A stretch of DNA of 64,000 nt from Rotaria socialis (lineage: Eukaryota; Rotifera; Eurotatoria; Philodinida; Philodinidae). Made by a program: the position numbers and the translations under genes. Positions 1 through 11,403 of the stretch are shown here, one piece after another. Position 1 is the stretch's first letter, and the number at the start of each line of letters is the position of its first letter. Where the stretch lies: positions 310,001 to 374,000 of the forward strand of contig CAJNYU010004051.1 of assembly GCA_905331475.1 (NCBI GenBank), in the 5' to 3' direction. The notes below the pieces were generated by a model. It was not told where the DNA came from. It made no database searches and saw only the letters and a program-made list of their open reading frames with translations.

Positions 1-74
1 ATTTTCGATGAATGTCGAACGAATCATTGCCATCATCAATGGGACCGCAATGCCTTCGAAAGCAGAAAATGAAA

Positions 75-470
75 TCAGTAAGCGTTGGCAATCTTTTTTA
101 CGATCACTTGACAATCTTTGTCTTCGAGCACTGTGTCGAGATCATACACAGTTAGATGCAATGATTTCAATAATTGAAGAACTGAAAGTGTATGCAATGA
201 ATTCCAATCCATGATAGGGATTTTCAAGGAAAAATATAAGCGAATATGAATGGAACGAAGATTCGTTGTAAACAAACAGTCATTTAGTATATCCAGACAA
301 TTTGTTTCAATAATACGATAAGTTGGAATTTTTATGCAAAAAGCCGAGCTAATATTATGAAAAGAGTATTGATCATAGGATCGTAAAGTTATTGTACGAA
401 GATCAGCAGGATTACGTAAAAATGATATATCGTCTCGTTCATTCAAGGTTCGTACGTTAGATGGAATCAT
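75..470 (-). pseudogene. Leucine-rich / F-box-like protein fragment
   Basis: Open frame of 131 codons on the minus strand with regularly spaced Leu/Ile in short blocks (for example LRSIHIRLYFSLKIP and LLKSLHLTVYDLD), the pattern of the leucine-rich F-box-like families that are abundant in bdelloid rotifers. No F-box is visible upstream and the frame closes with TGA shortly after a CQVIVKKIAN motif, earlier than I would expect. Continuing in another frame gives a further short open stretch toward base 1, so a frameshift is possible. The assignment rests on pattern only; it could be an exon of an intact gene whose other exons I cannot place. No conserved catalytic residue supports it. Confidence 0.35.
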
Positions 471-480
471 TTTGTTACAT

Positions 481-3400
481 GATGCAGGCGACGCATAGAT
501 TTACCTTGCATGCATACCTCGATTTGGCATGAGTAATTGAAAAATTCTTCAAACACCGTGGAAGAGTATAGCATGATAAATGTCGACGAAGGTCTGATTG
601 ATGGTAGTATTAGAACAAAAACAATCAAAATAAACTCACATTTTATCTTTTGTTTTCACTAAAAATTAGCTATGAAAGTAACTTGATTTAGGTCACTGAC
701 TGATGTAGCTATTTCTCATAGTAATTTTTTCACTAAACCACAATATTTTTCTTGAATATGCCATAGATCCGATATATCAATGAATATAATACTTCAATAG
801 GCACTGTTTCTCGTTGTTGAAATTATCTAAAAAGATTTTATTCTAGCAGATGAACATTGATCGTTGCTATTTTCTAATGAATAGCAAAAGTTAAGACAAA
901 AATATATAAATTATTGATTTCGAACAGAAAACTGTTGTTGCAATAGCAAACGTTTTAGTATTAAGAGAAAAGTTGGAAATAGATCAAATTATGAGTCATC
1001 AATTTATTAGGTGACATTCCAGTAGAATGACGCACAATATTTACTATGATAATGATGGTGGAAATAACTTTGTCAACATTCGTCGTACTACTAGGCGATT
1101 AGCAAGCTCTCAAGCATGAATACGCAAAAAGAGTTTGATATTTCTTATAGACCTTTATGCATCATCGATAAAATGTGTGTTAGTAATCAACTATCTCCTT
1201 TTTACGAGTTGCGCATTTATACCCGGGGGAAAAAGTACTAATCGTATTCACTTGAGATAGCAACTTATCCTTAAACTGTTATCTTGTTGATTGAAATTAC
1301 AGTTAATTCAATATTCTATGAATAAATTCGTGTTCGAATTACATCAGTTCAACTAGAGATATTTTCCCATATTCACACGAAGATTCAATTGATCTATTAT
1401 TAATAAGAAAAGCCCAGTGTAATTGCCTCCTCGTTGCAGTTTTGCAAGAAAACTTTGCATTTTTAATTAGGATTTTATTTATAAGGAATCTAATGAGCTT
1501 TAGACGGTCATAAAACTTTCAACCAAGCTTTATACCACTTATCAAGGATGTTGAGTATCAAGATAAAACTCAATTTTCATAATCGTCTAATAGAAGATTG
1601 TCAGCTAAGAAAGCTCACAAGCTCCTATCTATTTTTGATGTTTTTAATATCTTCGAAGTCTTATTATTAAAAGAAAATCAACTCAGTTGTCTTGAAGTGC
1701 CTGAATGGCTACTGTTTTTCTATGATAAATATTATATGTCTTATTAGGCACACATGCGAGGCATTATTTTCTACCCGATTGAACAAACCGTTATTTTTAA
1801 ATACAACGCTCAATTCTTATAATATTTACACAGAGTAGGTGAATAATTCCATCTAAGCGATAGTCAATAAAAGTAGAGAGAGATCGAGGAAGACAACTAT
1901 TGGCATATTCATGAGAGGCCTGAGTTCCGCCTTTTATCAGTCGTTTTTTGTTTCATCACTAGAATAGTTAAATGTGAAACAATATCATTTTGTCTTTTTT
2001 TTTCATGTTTGAGTTTTATAATATATTTTTTGCCAATTGGCAAATTTGTTGGTATGTAATCAACACCAGAAGCTAAATGACAATTAATTTGCGAGAGTAA
2101 AAATAAATAAATATTCAACCAACGCATTAATTTATGTTGACAATTTCTTTCAAGTATGTTACATGAAAGGCAGCATGACAAAGTGCGCACTAATAAAAAT
2201 TAAAGAAAACGTCTCGTCTATGATCATAAAAAATATGACTCCACAGTAAGAATCAATGATTTGATAGTATTTTTTAATTAATTGATTAGTTTTTAGCATT
2301 AATTATAAAGAAACTTGAAAGTCATTAAATATTGATTATGATCGAGGAGAAATAATGATGAAAATACAGTCATTTTTTAATTAATTTTTACTTGAACAGA
2401 AAAAATTCTTACATTCGTGAATCAGTTGAATATGATATTTCATCAATGATCATCACTCAAACATCGCACTTGCATCGAACTCAAGTCCTGTGAACCGATA
2501 AAAAGGCGAATAAACGGATATTATAAGATTCGCATACGCAAGATTCATCTGCCGTTTAATCAGCAACTGATCTCTCTGCTAATATTGAGAAGTTTGATAA
2601 AAAAAAGAGACCATATTACGAAACTGCCCCCAATACTAAATGAACTAATATTGACACTTTGCGACGTATGTTCGTGACTAACAAGCAAATGGTGCATCAT
2701 TTTTATTGTTGATATTATTCATTGCGGAGAAAATATTTTTTATGAAGTTTCGACGAAAAGCAATCTGTTAATGATACACATATCATTACTTTGGGGATTT
2801 AAAAGCACTCAATTGAAGTGTCTCCTATAATAAACTTAGTTGTTGTCCAAGTTAACTGGTAATATGACTTTCGTTTGTTATTATTACTCGGTGCGCTTGC
2901 AGAAATCGCGAGCATAAACCAATTAATCCCAACGGATAGTTGCATAAGTGCTTTGAATACTTTTCTCGAAACTTAAAATTTCAATCTTATTTTTATTGTT
3001 TCCCCTATAAAAGAAGACTCATCTTGTGTTTGCTTGCATTTTTTGACAATACTATAAAAGAATCATCATCAATCATAAGTGCGCACATCAATAAACTATC
3101 AATGAGACACTTCTCATTCATCGCTACGACGATCTATTTAAAATTATCGAGGCATGATACAACAATTTCCTATTACCTAATCCAAATAGAAATAGCTGAA
3201 AGATAATATCCTACTCTTTGTAAAAAAATAATTAACTTAAAAAACAAGCTCATTACACCTTTATTTTCTTCAGATATATGAAGTAGTAAATCCGATTAAT
3301 AATAGCAAATTACATTCTGTGTTGTTTACAAAACCATTCATGAAGTGATTCAAGTAGGTATACATGAAGAGATGTTCCTGGAATATGATATTAATTATTT

Positions 3401-5044
3401 GCGTGTGTTGAAAAAACACTAATAATGCTAGTAAAGTAAAACAATCTATTTCTTAAGGTTATTTATAAGTAGCCATTTTCTATTCGTCAGCGCAAAGAAT
3501 ATCATCGGCATACAGCAATCAATAGAATTTGTCTGATTTGTATGTATCTCGAAATTACAACATCCGATGGTTTATTCTCTCTCACGCAACTGAAATGTCT
3601 CAACGTAGAAATCTAGGTTAACAACAAAACAAATGTAGCTGTGCATTTTAATGAAAAAATTATAGTTAATTTCCGAAGATGACTTATCTTTATGACAGAT
3701 ATTATGCAGCGTAGTGCATAAGTTTATTAATAATAATACAAATAAGAAACTTTGAGATATTCGGTTCAACATGAAGTTCAACTGATAATTAAAACTCTTG
3801 ACGAATTACATGTTTAATAATGGAAAAAAAGATAATAGATTTAGACTGTTGCATTGAGAAACACGATAGGATGTATTATCTCATCACAATGATAAAATAA
3901 CTTATTTTTATTTGATGAGTAGCTCAATGTCATGTACTGTATAAAACATTTTACTTTTTCTAAAAAAACAAACAAGAGAAATCACAGCACGGAATCACTG
4001 TCTTTCAGCAATCGATAATTTCAGCTGTTTTGTTCTACATTTAACAATACGAAGATTAACATGATAAATCCATTATAATATATCAGGAGAAAAAACGAAG
4101 ACATTCCATACATTATGAATGAGATCTGCCACTCTCAATAATGGCATTTCCCCCGTCTCTGATAAGTTGACTAAACTGAATCCAATTTTCATGTGGAACA
4201 GTGTGCACATGTTAGCTTGACTCTACGGAAAGAAACCGCAGATTACTGAATAACACTGTACTGAATTTATTCGATAATCTAATCGAGTGCACTCAAGTTT
4301 AATGTTGAGCTTTTGGGTAAAAGTCTTTGTCATTTTTTTTCAACTTTATTGTCATATGTCTTGGTTAAAACACAGTAATCAAAAATGATCGAGAACTCAA
4401 TTCACTATATTTTCTATTAATTATAGATTCAAAGTTTCTCTGTACTATGCAACTAAATGTCAACTTACGTTTATTTTAATTTTACATGTGTACCATTCAG
4501 CTTTCAGATCTTCTAGCTTAGTGTTTTTCTTTACCAATACAGGTCAAATTATTTCGCTAAACGTAATTCACTTTTATAAATATCTTTTATTATAAAATAG
4601 TTAAACATAGTATTATTTTATTTTATTCAACAATTGTACTTATTACATAGGACAATAGATTAGACAGCAAAATATGACTTTTAATAAATTATAAAATAAA
4701 ATATAGTTACGAAACATCATTATTTTCATCCGCACGTGGACGTTGCTAATTTATTATGTAAAGTTTTTTGATAGCTAAATTTGTTGCCTCGGCTGATCTG
4801 CCTTTATAATTGACATACTACAGAATTATGCAGATAAGCAGCGTTTTCATGCTAGGTCTATTCTCAACAGTCAATACTAGCACTTACCCATGACACAACA
4901 AGACTAAAACAAGACAGATACACATACAATCAAACATATAACTATATATTTATATATTGAGGGCAATGATTGTGATCGAAAACAGATGGTTTAAAATGGT
5001 CACCGGCATAAAATCAACATAACATTGCTTCTTTCACAAGTTAT
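481..5044. other. Gene-poor AT-rich stretch
   Basis: No convincing gene. The open frames here are short (at most about 93 codons), have no recognisable domain and no plausible exon neighbours. The composition is uniformly AT-rich with homopolymer A/T runs. I see no terminal inverted repeats or tRNA-like sequences. Confidence 0.5.
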
Positions 5045-5696
5045 TTAACATGGATTTATTGTAACTGATGGATAAGAAGCTCCATTGATTTGAGGACCAT
5101 TTTCTGTGCTTGGTACATCAGAAGATAAATATTGATTCATTCTCATGAGGTTTTGCTTTTGTTGAAAAGAACTTGAATTTTTCATTCGGTTTAAATCGCA
5201 ATAAATATTTGCTACATTATTTGCAGATGAATTACGTTGATATTCAATAAACGTTACATTATCACCAGTACGATGTTGTTGCATATGATTAGCTAGATGA
5301 CCTTTTGAACAGCATGGTGTATTTGTCCAAAAGAATAAATAACGTTTATAAAAATGACGGAATGTTGTTGAAAGAAAATAAAGAGCAAACGGATTGATAC
5401 ATGAGTAAGTATAAGAAAAAATAAGTGCTAATGTTTTATTAAATTGCCAATAGTGATTCCAAGGTGCCGAATAAACCAATACACCAATAAACCTAGTCAA
5501 TAGAAAGTAATTAAAATTTTTCCTATGTGGCTTCTTTTGTTTTATTATTTAGCTTACCAGTATAAATCATGAATTTGCTTTGGTAACCAACATATAAAAA
5601 AGACTGAGCATAGAAAGAGGACAGTTTTAGCAACTTTATGTCGTGCTCGCAGCTGCTTTTTTACTTTGGCATGTCGATATAATGTATGAAGAGCTA

Positions 5697-5727
<31 letters not shown>

Positions 5728-6979
5728 TATAGTTGGACTATTAAATATGGGTTCTCTATTGCGTTGTGTACTATTTCTTAAGGATGCTGTTCGCGATGAT
5801 GACGATGATGATTCGCGCAAATTTAATAATTCATCATTATCAAGTGTTATTGAATGTTTTGAAAGATTTTTTTTATAATTACTACTAATTATTTCATTTT
5901 GACGCCGCTGTTCTTGAAGGTTACTTTTATTTGAAAGAGTACTGCTCGATATTGTTTTTGTTGGTTTGCTATTTATTTGTCCTCGTTTTGCGTTCGATAT
6001 TTCATTTACAAATGATTGTGTTGACATTGGTGTTAATATGGCACTCTTGGCTTGAAATAAACGTTTTGCAATAAGTATATAAAATATGGAAACAAATATA
6101 AGTGGCATTATGTAATAAGTAATCAAACGTAAGATTTGTCGAGAAATCATAAATCTATGATTAGAAAGTAATTCGCTTTCATTGGGGCTCCAACAATAAA
6201 CTAAGTTAATTGTTTTATTATTTGCTTCAGTTATTGTGTCAGTGATAATGCCTAGTAGAATAAATCCAAAGAAAAACAAAATAAAAAAAATCTAATTGGA
6301 ACATGATTAGTATGTGAATGAAGATTTTATCCAATCAATTCAAGTGTATCGCTTGACTTCATCTTAAGAAGAAGCAAATATGCACTTGTGTTTTTTAAAG
6401 AGTCTAAGAACGATCTTTCTGATCTATTATTAATCGTTCAAGATTAAAAATCTCGTTAGTGTACTGAGTAACTCACCACTATAGATTGTTTCTGGCAAAG
6501 CAAGAAGTACAGACAAGAACCAAATTGATATAACAATTGTTTTCAATTTGTTTGCTGGGTCACTAGCATGGCTTGAAAATGGTTTAACAATTATTTTATA
6601 ACGATCGGCACTCAATGCTAATAAAGAAAACACAGAAACACCAAGCGAAAGATTAATAATAAAATTTTCAAAACGACAATAAAACGTTGAAAACGGATAA
6701 TATTCCAATGAATAAGCGACAGCTCCGAATGGTACACAAAATAAAACAAATAGAAAGTCTCCCATTGCCAAACTAACAACGAGTAAGTTTGGCACGGTCC
6801 GTAAATTCTTTTGGCGAAATACTATAACTAAATTAATAGACAAAAAGTAGCGTGATAATTTTCTTTTTATTTGAACAGTTTTCAATATACTCACATATTA
6901 AAAGTCCATTGCCGATAAGACCAACAATATAGACGAAAAGAAAAAGTACTAATGGTATCACACGATACACAATTGACAT
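5045..6979 (-). CDS. Class A neuropeptide GPCR, bombesin/CCHamide-receptor-like
   Basis: Rhodopsin-family receptor of 523 residues in four exons that join in frame: 6979-6895, 6821-6477, 6251-5558 and 5492-5045. Exon 1 carries TM1 with the GN motif (GLIGNGLLI). Exon 2 carries TM2 (SLAMGDFLFVLF), TM3 (LGVSVFSLLALSADRY, the DRY box) and TM4 (WFLSVLLALP). Exon 3 carries extracellular loop 2 with its cysteine (LVYCWSP), TM5, a long intracellular loop 3 and TM6 with the CWLP motif. Exon 4 carries TM7 with NPFALY (the NPxxY position) and a cytoplasmic tail. The ALSADRY and CWLP contexts resemble bombesin/neuromedin-B and arthropod CCHamide receptors, which couple to G proteins at the plasma membrane. 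Loop 3 holds a run of 10 Asn encoded by an AAT microsatellite. The ligand class is inference; family membership is secure. Confidence 0.9.
5698..5727. repeat. (ATT)n microsatellite inside the GPCR coding region
   Basis: Ten perfect ATT units on the plus strand, read as AAT (Asn) codons in intracellular loop 3 of the receptor. It lies in the least conserved part of the receptor, so length variation should be tolerated. Confidence 0.95.
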
Positions 6980-7599
6980 ATTTGATAGGAATCAAATTGA
7001 GCGGTTCAAGAATAAAAATATTCTTCTAAAAGTAAATTATATTATTGATATTTTCTTGTTTTCTACTATCGTACACATGTAAATGATAGTTTTTTGATCG
7101 ATTTAGATCAATAGTCAAGAAACAAGCATTATAAAACTACAACTCGAGTCTTTTTTTGTCATTTATCCTATTCTCTTTTCTAGCGTAAGTGTATCGTTAA
7201 TATAAACAATTTCTTTGCTCTGTCATTTTCTCGCTTCTCTCCCACTGTTTCTCTATCTCTCTTTTTGTTCTCGTTCTTTCCCTCGTTTTTTTATTTTGCT
7301 TAAAAAATTATTAATATCAACTAATTCATTTTTGCTCAAACATAAAAACAAAAAAATAATATTATCGTGCACTTTCACGCAATGCCATCATTCTACTCTT
7401 TCTCTGTTCTTTTTAAAAACAAACTTAAATTAAAATCTATTCTAATTCAAACACAAATCATATGCATAGGTGATCATCAATGAGACTCACACATAGAGTT
7501 AGAAGGATTATACAAGAATATATTTTATAAAAAAAAGTCTAAATTTGTTTTGATCGAAGAATTGTGGAAAACTATTTTAAAAAAATGGTAAATACTTTT

Positions 7600-7861
7600 T
7601 CATCTATAAAAAAGAACTTGCTCTTTTTTGAATGGAGCAAAATCTTGTGAAGTACTTTGTGTATTATAGAAGCCTGTAAAACGTTGGCTCCCATACTCAG
7701 CATGAAAGATTACATATGAAGACATATATTCATAAATGTTTTCATATGTCATATCGCATGCTGAGTAAGAAAACCAGTGCTTTGCAGGCTTCTATAATAA
7801 ACGCAGTATCTTCACAGTTTGTAAGATTAAAAAAAGAGCAAGTTTTTTTCATAGATCAAAA
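7600..7861. repeat. Long imperfect inverted repeat (hairpin)
   Basis: Two arms of roughly 125 bp are imperfect reverse complements around a centre near 7730. The best matched core is TATTATAGAAGCCTG (7662-7676) against CAGGCTTCTATAATA (7785-7799), flanked by matches around CTCAGCATG and by AACTTGCTCTTTTTT near the outer ends. No open frame is associated. It looks like a foldback MITE or a transcribed hairpin; no clear target duplication was found. Confidence 0.75.
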
Positions 7862-9438
7862 ATATCATTCCTCATTTTTTTCAATTAGTTTTCGGTAAAT
7901 TCTTGATCAAAGAATAAATTAACTCTTTTGTGGCCATTTCTGTACAACTCGTTGGGCTCTATCTAATTATATGAAAACATTGAAGTATAAAAGACTCGGC
8001 TCGACTTTTGAGCAACTGCTGCTTTACTTAACAGATGTTTGTGTTTTCTAAATTTGCTTTTTCATCATCTTCTTAGCGCATGCCGTTGGAATTCATACCC
8101 TTAATAGCTATGGTTGAATAGTCATAAAAAGTAAAGCACAAGAAAAAGTACTAATTTTGCTGTTGGCAATTCAACTCATTAAACAGGTCACATCATGCTT
8201 ATTAAAAAAAGAAGACATTTGAATGCCGTCAAAGAATACTTCCAAATATCATTTTCAGTGATTGATTCAGTATGAAGAAAAGTCGAGAAAAAAAAGTACT
8301 CAGTCTTATTTTCATACACAAAGGTATGTAACACTTGTCATAAAGCATATTACTTACGCTTAGAACATACAGTATTTTATTGTCATTTTAGTTTGTTCGC
8401 CATTGATCACCCTTATGCTTGATTAAGAGTGAATGTTCTTTCTCAGATTCTACGTTACGGATCTCCTGTTCAGAACAATATATATTGCGCTTATCATGCA
8501 AAACAAGATTATATTTAATCTCTGTTAATATAATTGATTAGGCTTTTTTCAAACATCTTTATTCTCTTCTTTTTTTTATCTTCTCGACCTCCTTTCGACA
8601 AATCAACACAAATCAATCTATTTCGTAATGATATTTTCTTTAACTTGAAGTCATCTGCTGTGCTTTCTTACGTTAGAATTAGATAATAAATGTATTAATC
8701 AAAAGCAGAAGAAGAAGAAGAAAGGTTATAAGCTGAAGAAATAAGTAAATGCTTCTGTCAACACTTTCCGTTCATTCTTCTTCTTCTTCTTATTCTTCCT
8801 CAGGTTAAACTCAAATAATTTTATAACAATATTACCTTAGAACATTACTTATCTGCCTGTAGTAATGGCACAATCATAATCTATGAAGCAAATCATGTTC
8901 CTCTCAAAATATTTCCTTATTTCTTTTTGATTGAACGTCTGCTGTCAGCTTCATTTAATGAAACTTTTCTATGCACTATTTTTACTATTATTATTATTAT
9001 TGAAGCTATTTCTAATGCTGCCTGTAAGCACGACTATTTTTCAATCCATACAAATAATCTGATGTATTTAACGTTAAAAGCTTCTTTTTTCTATATCATT
9101 ACTATACACTTAGCTTGGCCTTACTCTAGCTGATTATTGATTACAACTATCATAGGATAACCTTGTTCTCTCATTCATCATGATACACATAATAGTTTCA
9201 GAAAAATGATACAGATATATATATTCATCTGTATGTCTTAGTTTTGAAATTTCACAATAAATTAAACTAATAAGCAATATCATTAGAAAAAAGTTATTTT
9301 AATATAAAATATTAAAAGTTCTTTTATCAACCAGAGGTCGTTTTCTTGTGGAACAATAGAATGTGCGAGTGGGGCAACTGAATAAAAGATCATTTTTGCG
9401 TACTCAAGAAATGAGTACATTCTAGATTCGGCCAGTGC

Positions 9439-9454
9439 GTCCGTCCGTCCGTCC
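9439..9454. repeat. CGTC short tandem repeat in a repeat-like context
   Basis: Four CGTC units followed by a GTTAACACGATAACTTTTGAA-like stretch, unusually GC-rich for the surroundings. This combination resembles a dispersed repeat, but no element ends could be defined. Confidence 0.5.
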
Positions 9455-10612
9455 GTTAACACGATAACTTTTGAAAGCCTCATCCAATTGTCATGAAATC
9501 TTGTACACAGAATGATCTCATGAATATCTCAGTCGAGTTCGAAGATGAAAGCAATCCGTTAAGAATTTGTTGAGTACCGCAAAAAATATCCTTATTTTCT
9601 ATGTGAATAGTGACCTATTCTATTTTATAATAATTTTTTTTGAAGTACACATAACATTCGGATGCAAATCCGATGTTTCCGCATCTATTTTCCGTTTTAT
9701 TTTAACTTAATTATGTAGAATATTTTGAGAACTACCATAACATATATAGGTGCTAAAGAAATTTTGGAAAAAAATCTATTGAAATAAAATTAAGAACAAA
9801 CAATTTCGTTCTCTGGAACATACTCAGCAGTTTGTCATCAGAAACTAAGTCCCAATTAGAATCAATTTTTTGTTGCTGTAAAAAACTGAGAAACATGATT
9901 TACTTACTGAAGAGCTAGATTTATATTGAGTAAATCCGTGTTCAGATCACGTTTACGAGTATCCAGAAAAATTGAGACATGTAGAAAAAGTTGATTTTAA
10001 TGAAAGATTCAACGGAAAGCTCTACATGGGAAAAATTCTAACAATCTTTCTCATTTCGCAATAGTTCAACAAGTGAGCTAATGGGCATAAATATAAAATT
10101 CCATTTTTATTTTTCTAGCCGAGTGGAAAATCAAAAGAATACAACTGAAAGAAATGCAATAAACAAAAACGGATCAAGATTTTACAACCGAGCCTGTTTT
10201 GTTGCAGTAGCCGTGAGTAGAGTATCTCATTCTCGTGTAATTTATTGTATAAAAAATCATGCCCGCAAGATAGGCATTTAAATTTTTTCTCCTCTGGCAT
10301 AAGCAATTAATTGTATTTTCATAGAAACCATGAAGATTTTCCCGGTCGAACCACTTTACTTTTTTTATATCAATATAAGCCACGCTGAATCTACTCTGAT
10401 TAGCTGAAGTTTTGTTAAAATATTGTAATGTATGGCATATTATTTTTTTCTCAGCATAGTGTCATTCTATATTCATTGATTTTGTTTTTCATTATATTCT
10501 TGACATCTATCTAACGCATATTCTTTTGCTTTATGAGTATTTTTCTCGGTCATATATATATGTAAGAGAACTTTCTTATTACTATGGTGATTTACATTAG
10601 TTCACTTGGCAC

Positions 10613-11395
10613 TAGTGGTGTTACCAGGATAGGGCCTGATTGGGTTCAGCCCAACCACCGGGGATGTGCGCCCTACCACTGGTTGTTTTTAGAAAAAAAT
10701 TATCTTTTATAATGCTAGACACAATAAAACACTGCACGATTGGATTCTTTTTCAGTTGATGCTAAAAATTTTTCCATTACAAATGAAAACTAATTTCTCC
10801 TCATTATGCAATGGAATTTAAGTTCGGAAGCAGATGTTGAAAGGTTCAAAATTAAACAGTAATGATCTCTATGCTGAACCATTTCCCAAGCGAAGAAGAA
10901 TTCGGAAAACCACATTTTGATTGTACAAAAAGGAGCAAAAGAGTCCAGGAAAAGTGGGCGACTTGTATGACAATCGGGGATCCTAACTGTGAGCTAAAAA
11001 CGCGTTTGAATGCACAATTAGAACGAAAAAATGAGCGTTTTTCGCTTAAAATTGGGAGCCTCTATTGCCATCCAAACATGCCCACTTTTGTCGATTTTTC
11101 GTCGTTCTCTGTGCGTTTAAACGCGTTTTCGAAAAATTTTCTCTGTTTGAATGTCACTGAAACAGACAATTCCAACTGTTATATTTCTTGTCGCTGCTAT
11201 TATGACTGTACTTGTTTCATTTATCAGTTGCGAAAGAATATTTAATAAAATGAATTGGTAAAAACGACCGCACGTAATACAACGTCGAATATTTGGTTGA
11301 GTGATTTGCACGTTTTAGAGATAGAACACGATTTCAGCATTAGTTTCGAAAAACGAATGAAGAATTTTACCTGACGAATCCTGGTTACGCCACTG
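10613..11395 (+). mobile_element. Internally deleted hAT transposon with 8-bp target duplication
   Basis: The ends are inverted repeats: TAGTGGTGTTACCAGGAT on the left and, reverse-complemented, CAGTGGCGTAACCAGGATT on the right, close to typical hAT termini. They are flanked by 8-bp direct repeats CTTGGCAC (10605-10612) and CTTGGTGC (11396-11403), the hAT target-site size, now differing at two bases. Near the right end an SCERIFNKMNW motif is followed, after a stop and frame change, by KTTARNTTSNIWLSDLHVLE, the hAT C-terminal dimerisation domain. The remaining open frame (10862-11245) is not recognisable. The element is 783 bp, so most of the transposase is missing and the rest is broken: a dead remnant. 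Confidence 0.85.
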
Positions 11396-11403
11396 CTTGG
11401 TGC

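Larger units (their letters stand above)
6980..10612. other. Intergenic stretch, no gene recognised
   Basis: Apart from the inverted repeat at 7.6-7.9 kb, this holds a GAA/TTC-rich patch (8706-8800) and a CGTCCGTCCGTCCGTCCG tract at 9439-9454. No exon chain could be built. A TATAAAAG at about 7988 has no gene close downstream. Confidence 0.5.

Noticed and set aside
7980-8100. TATAAAAG with downstream sequence resembling an LTR promoter
   Set aside because: No matching second LTR, TG..CA ends or target duplication could be found.
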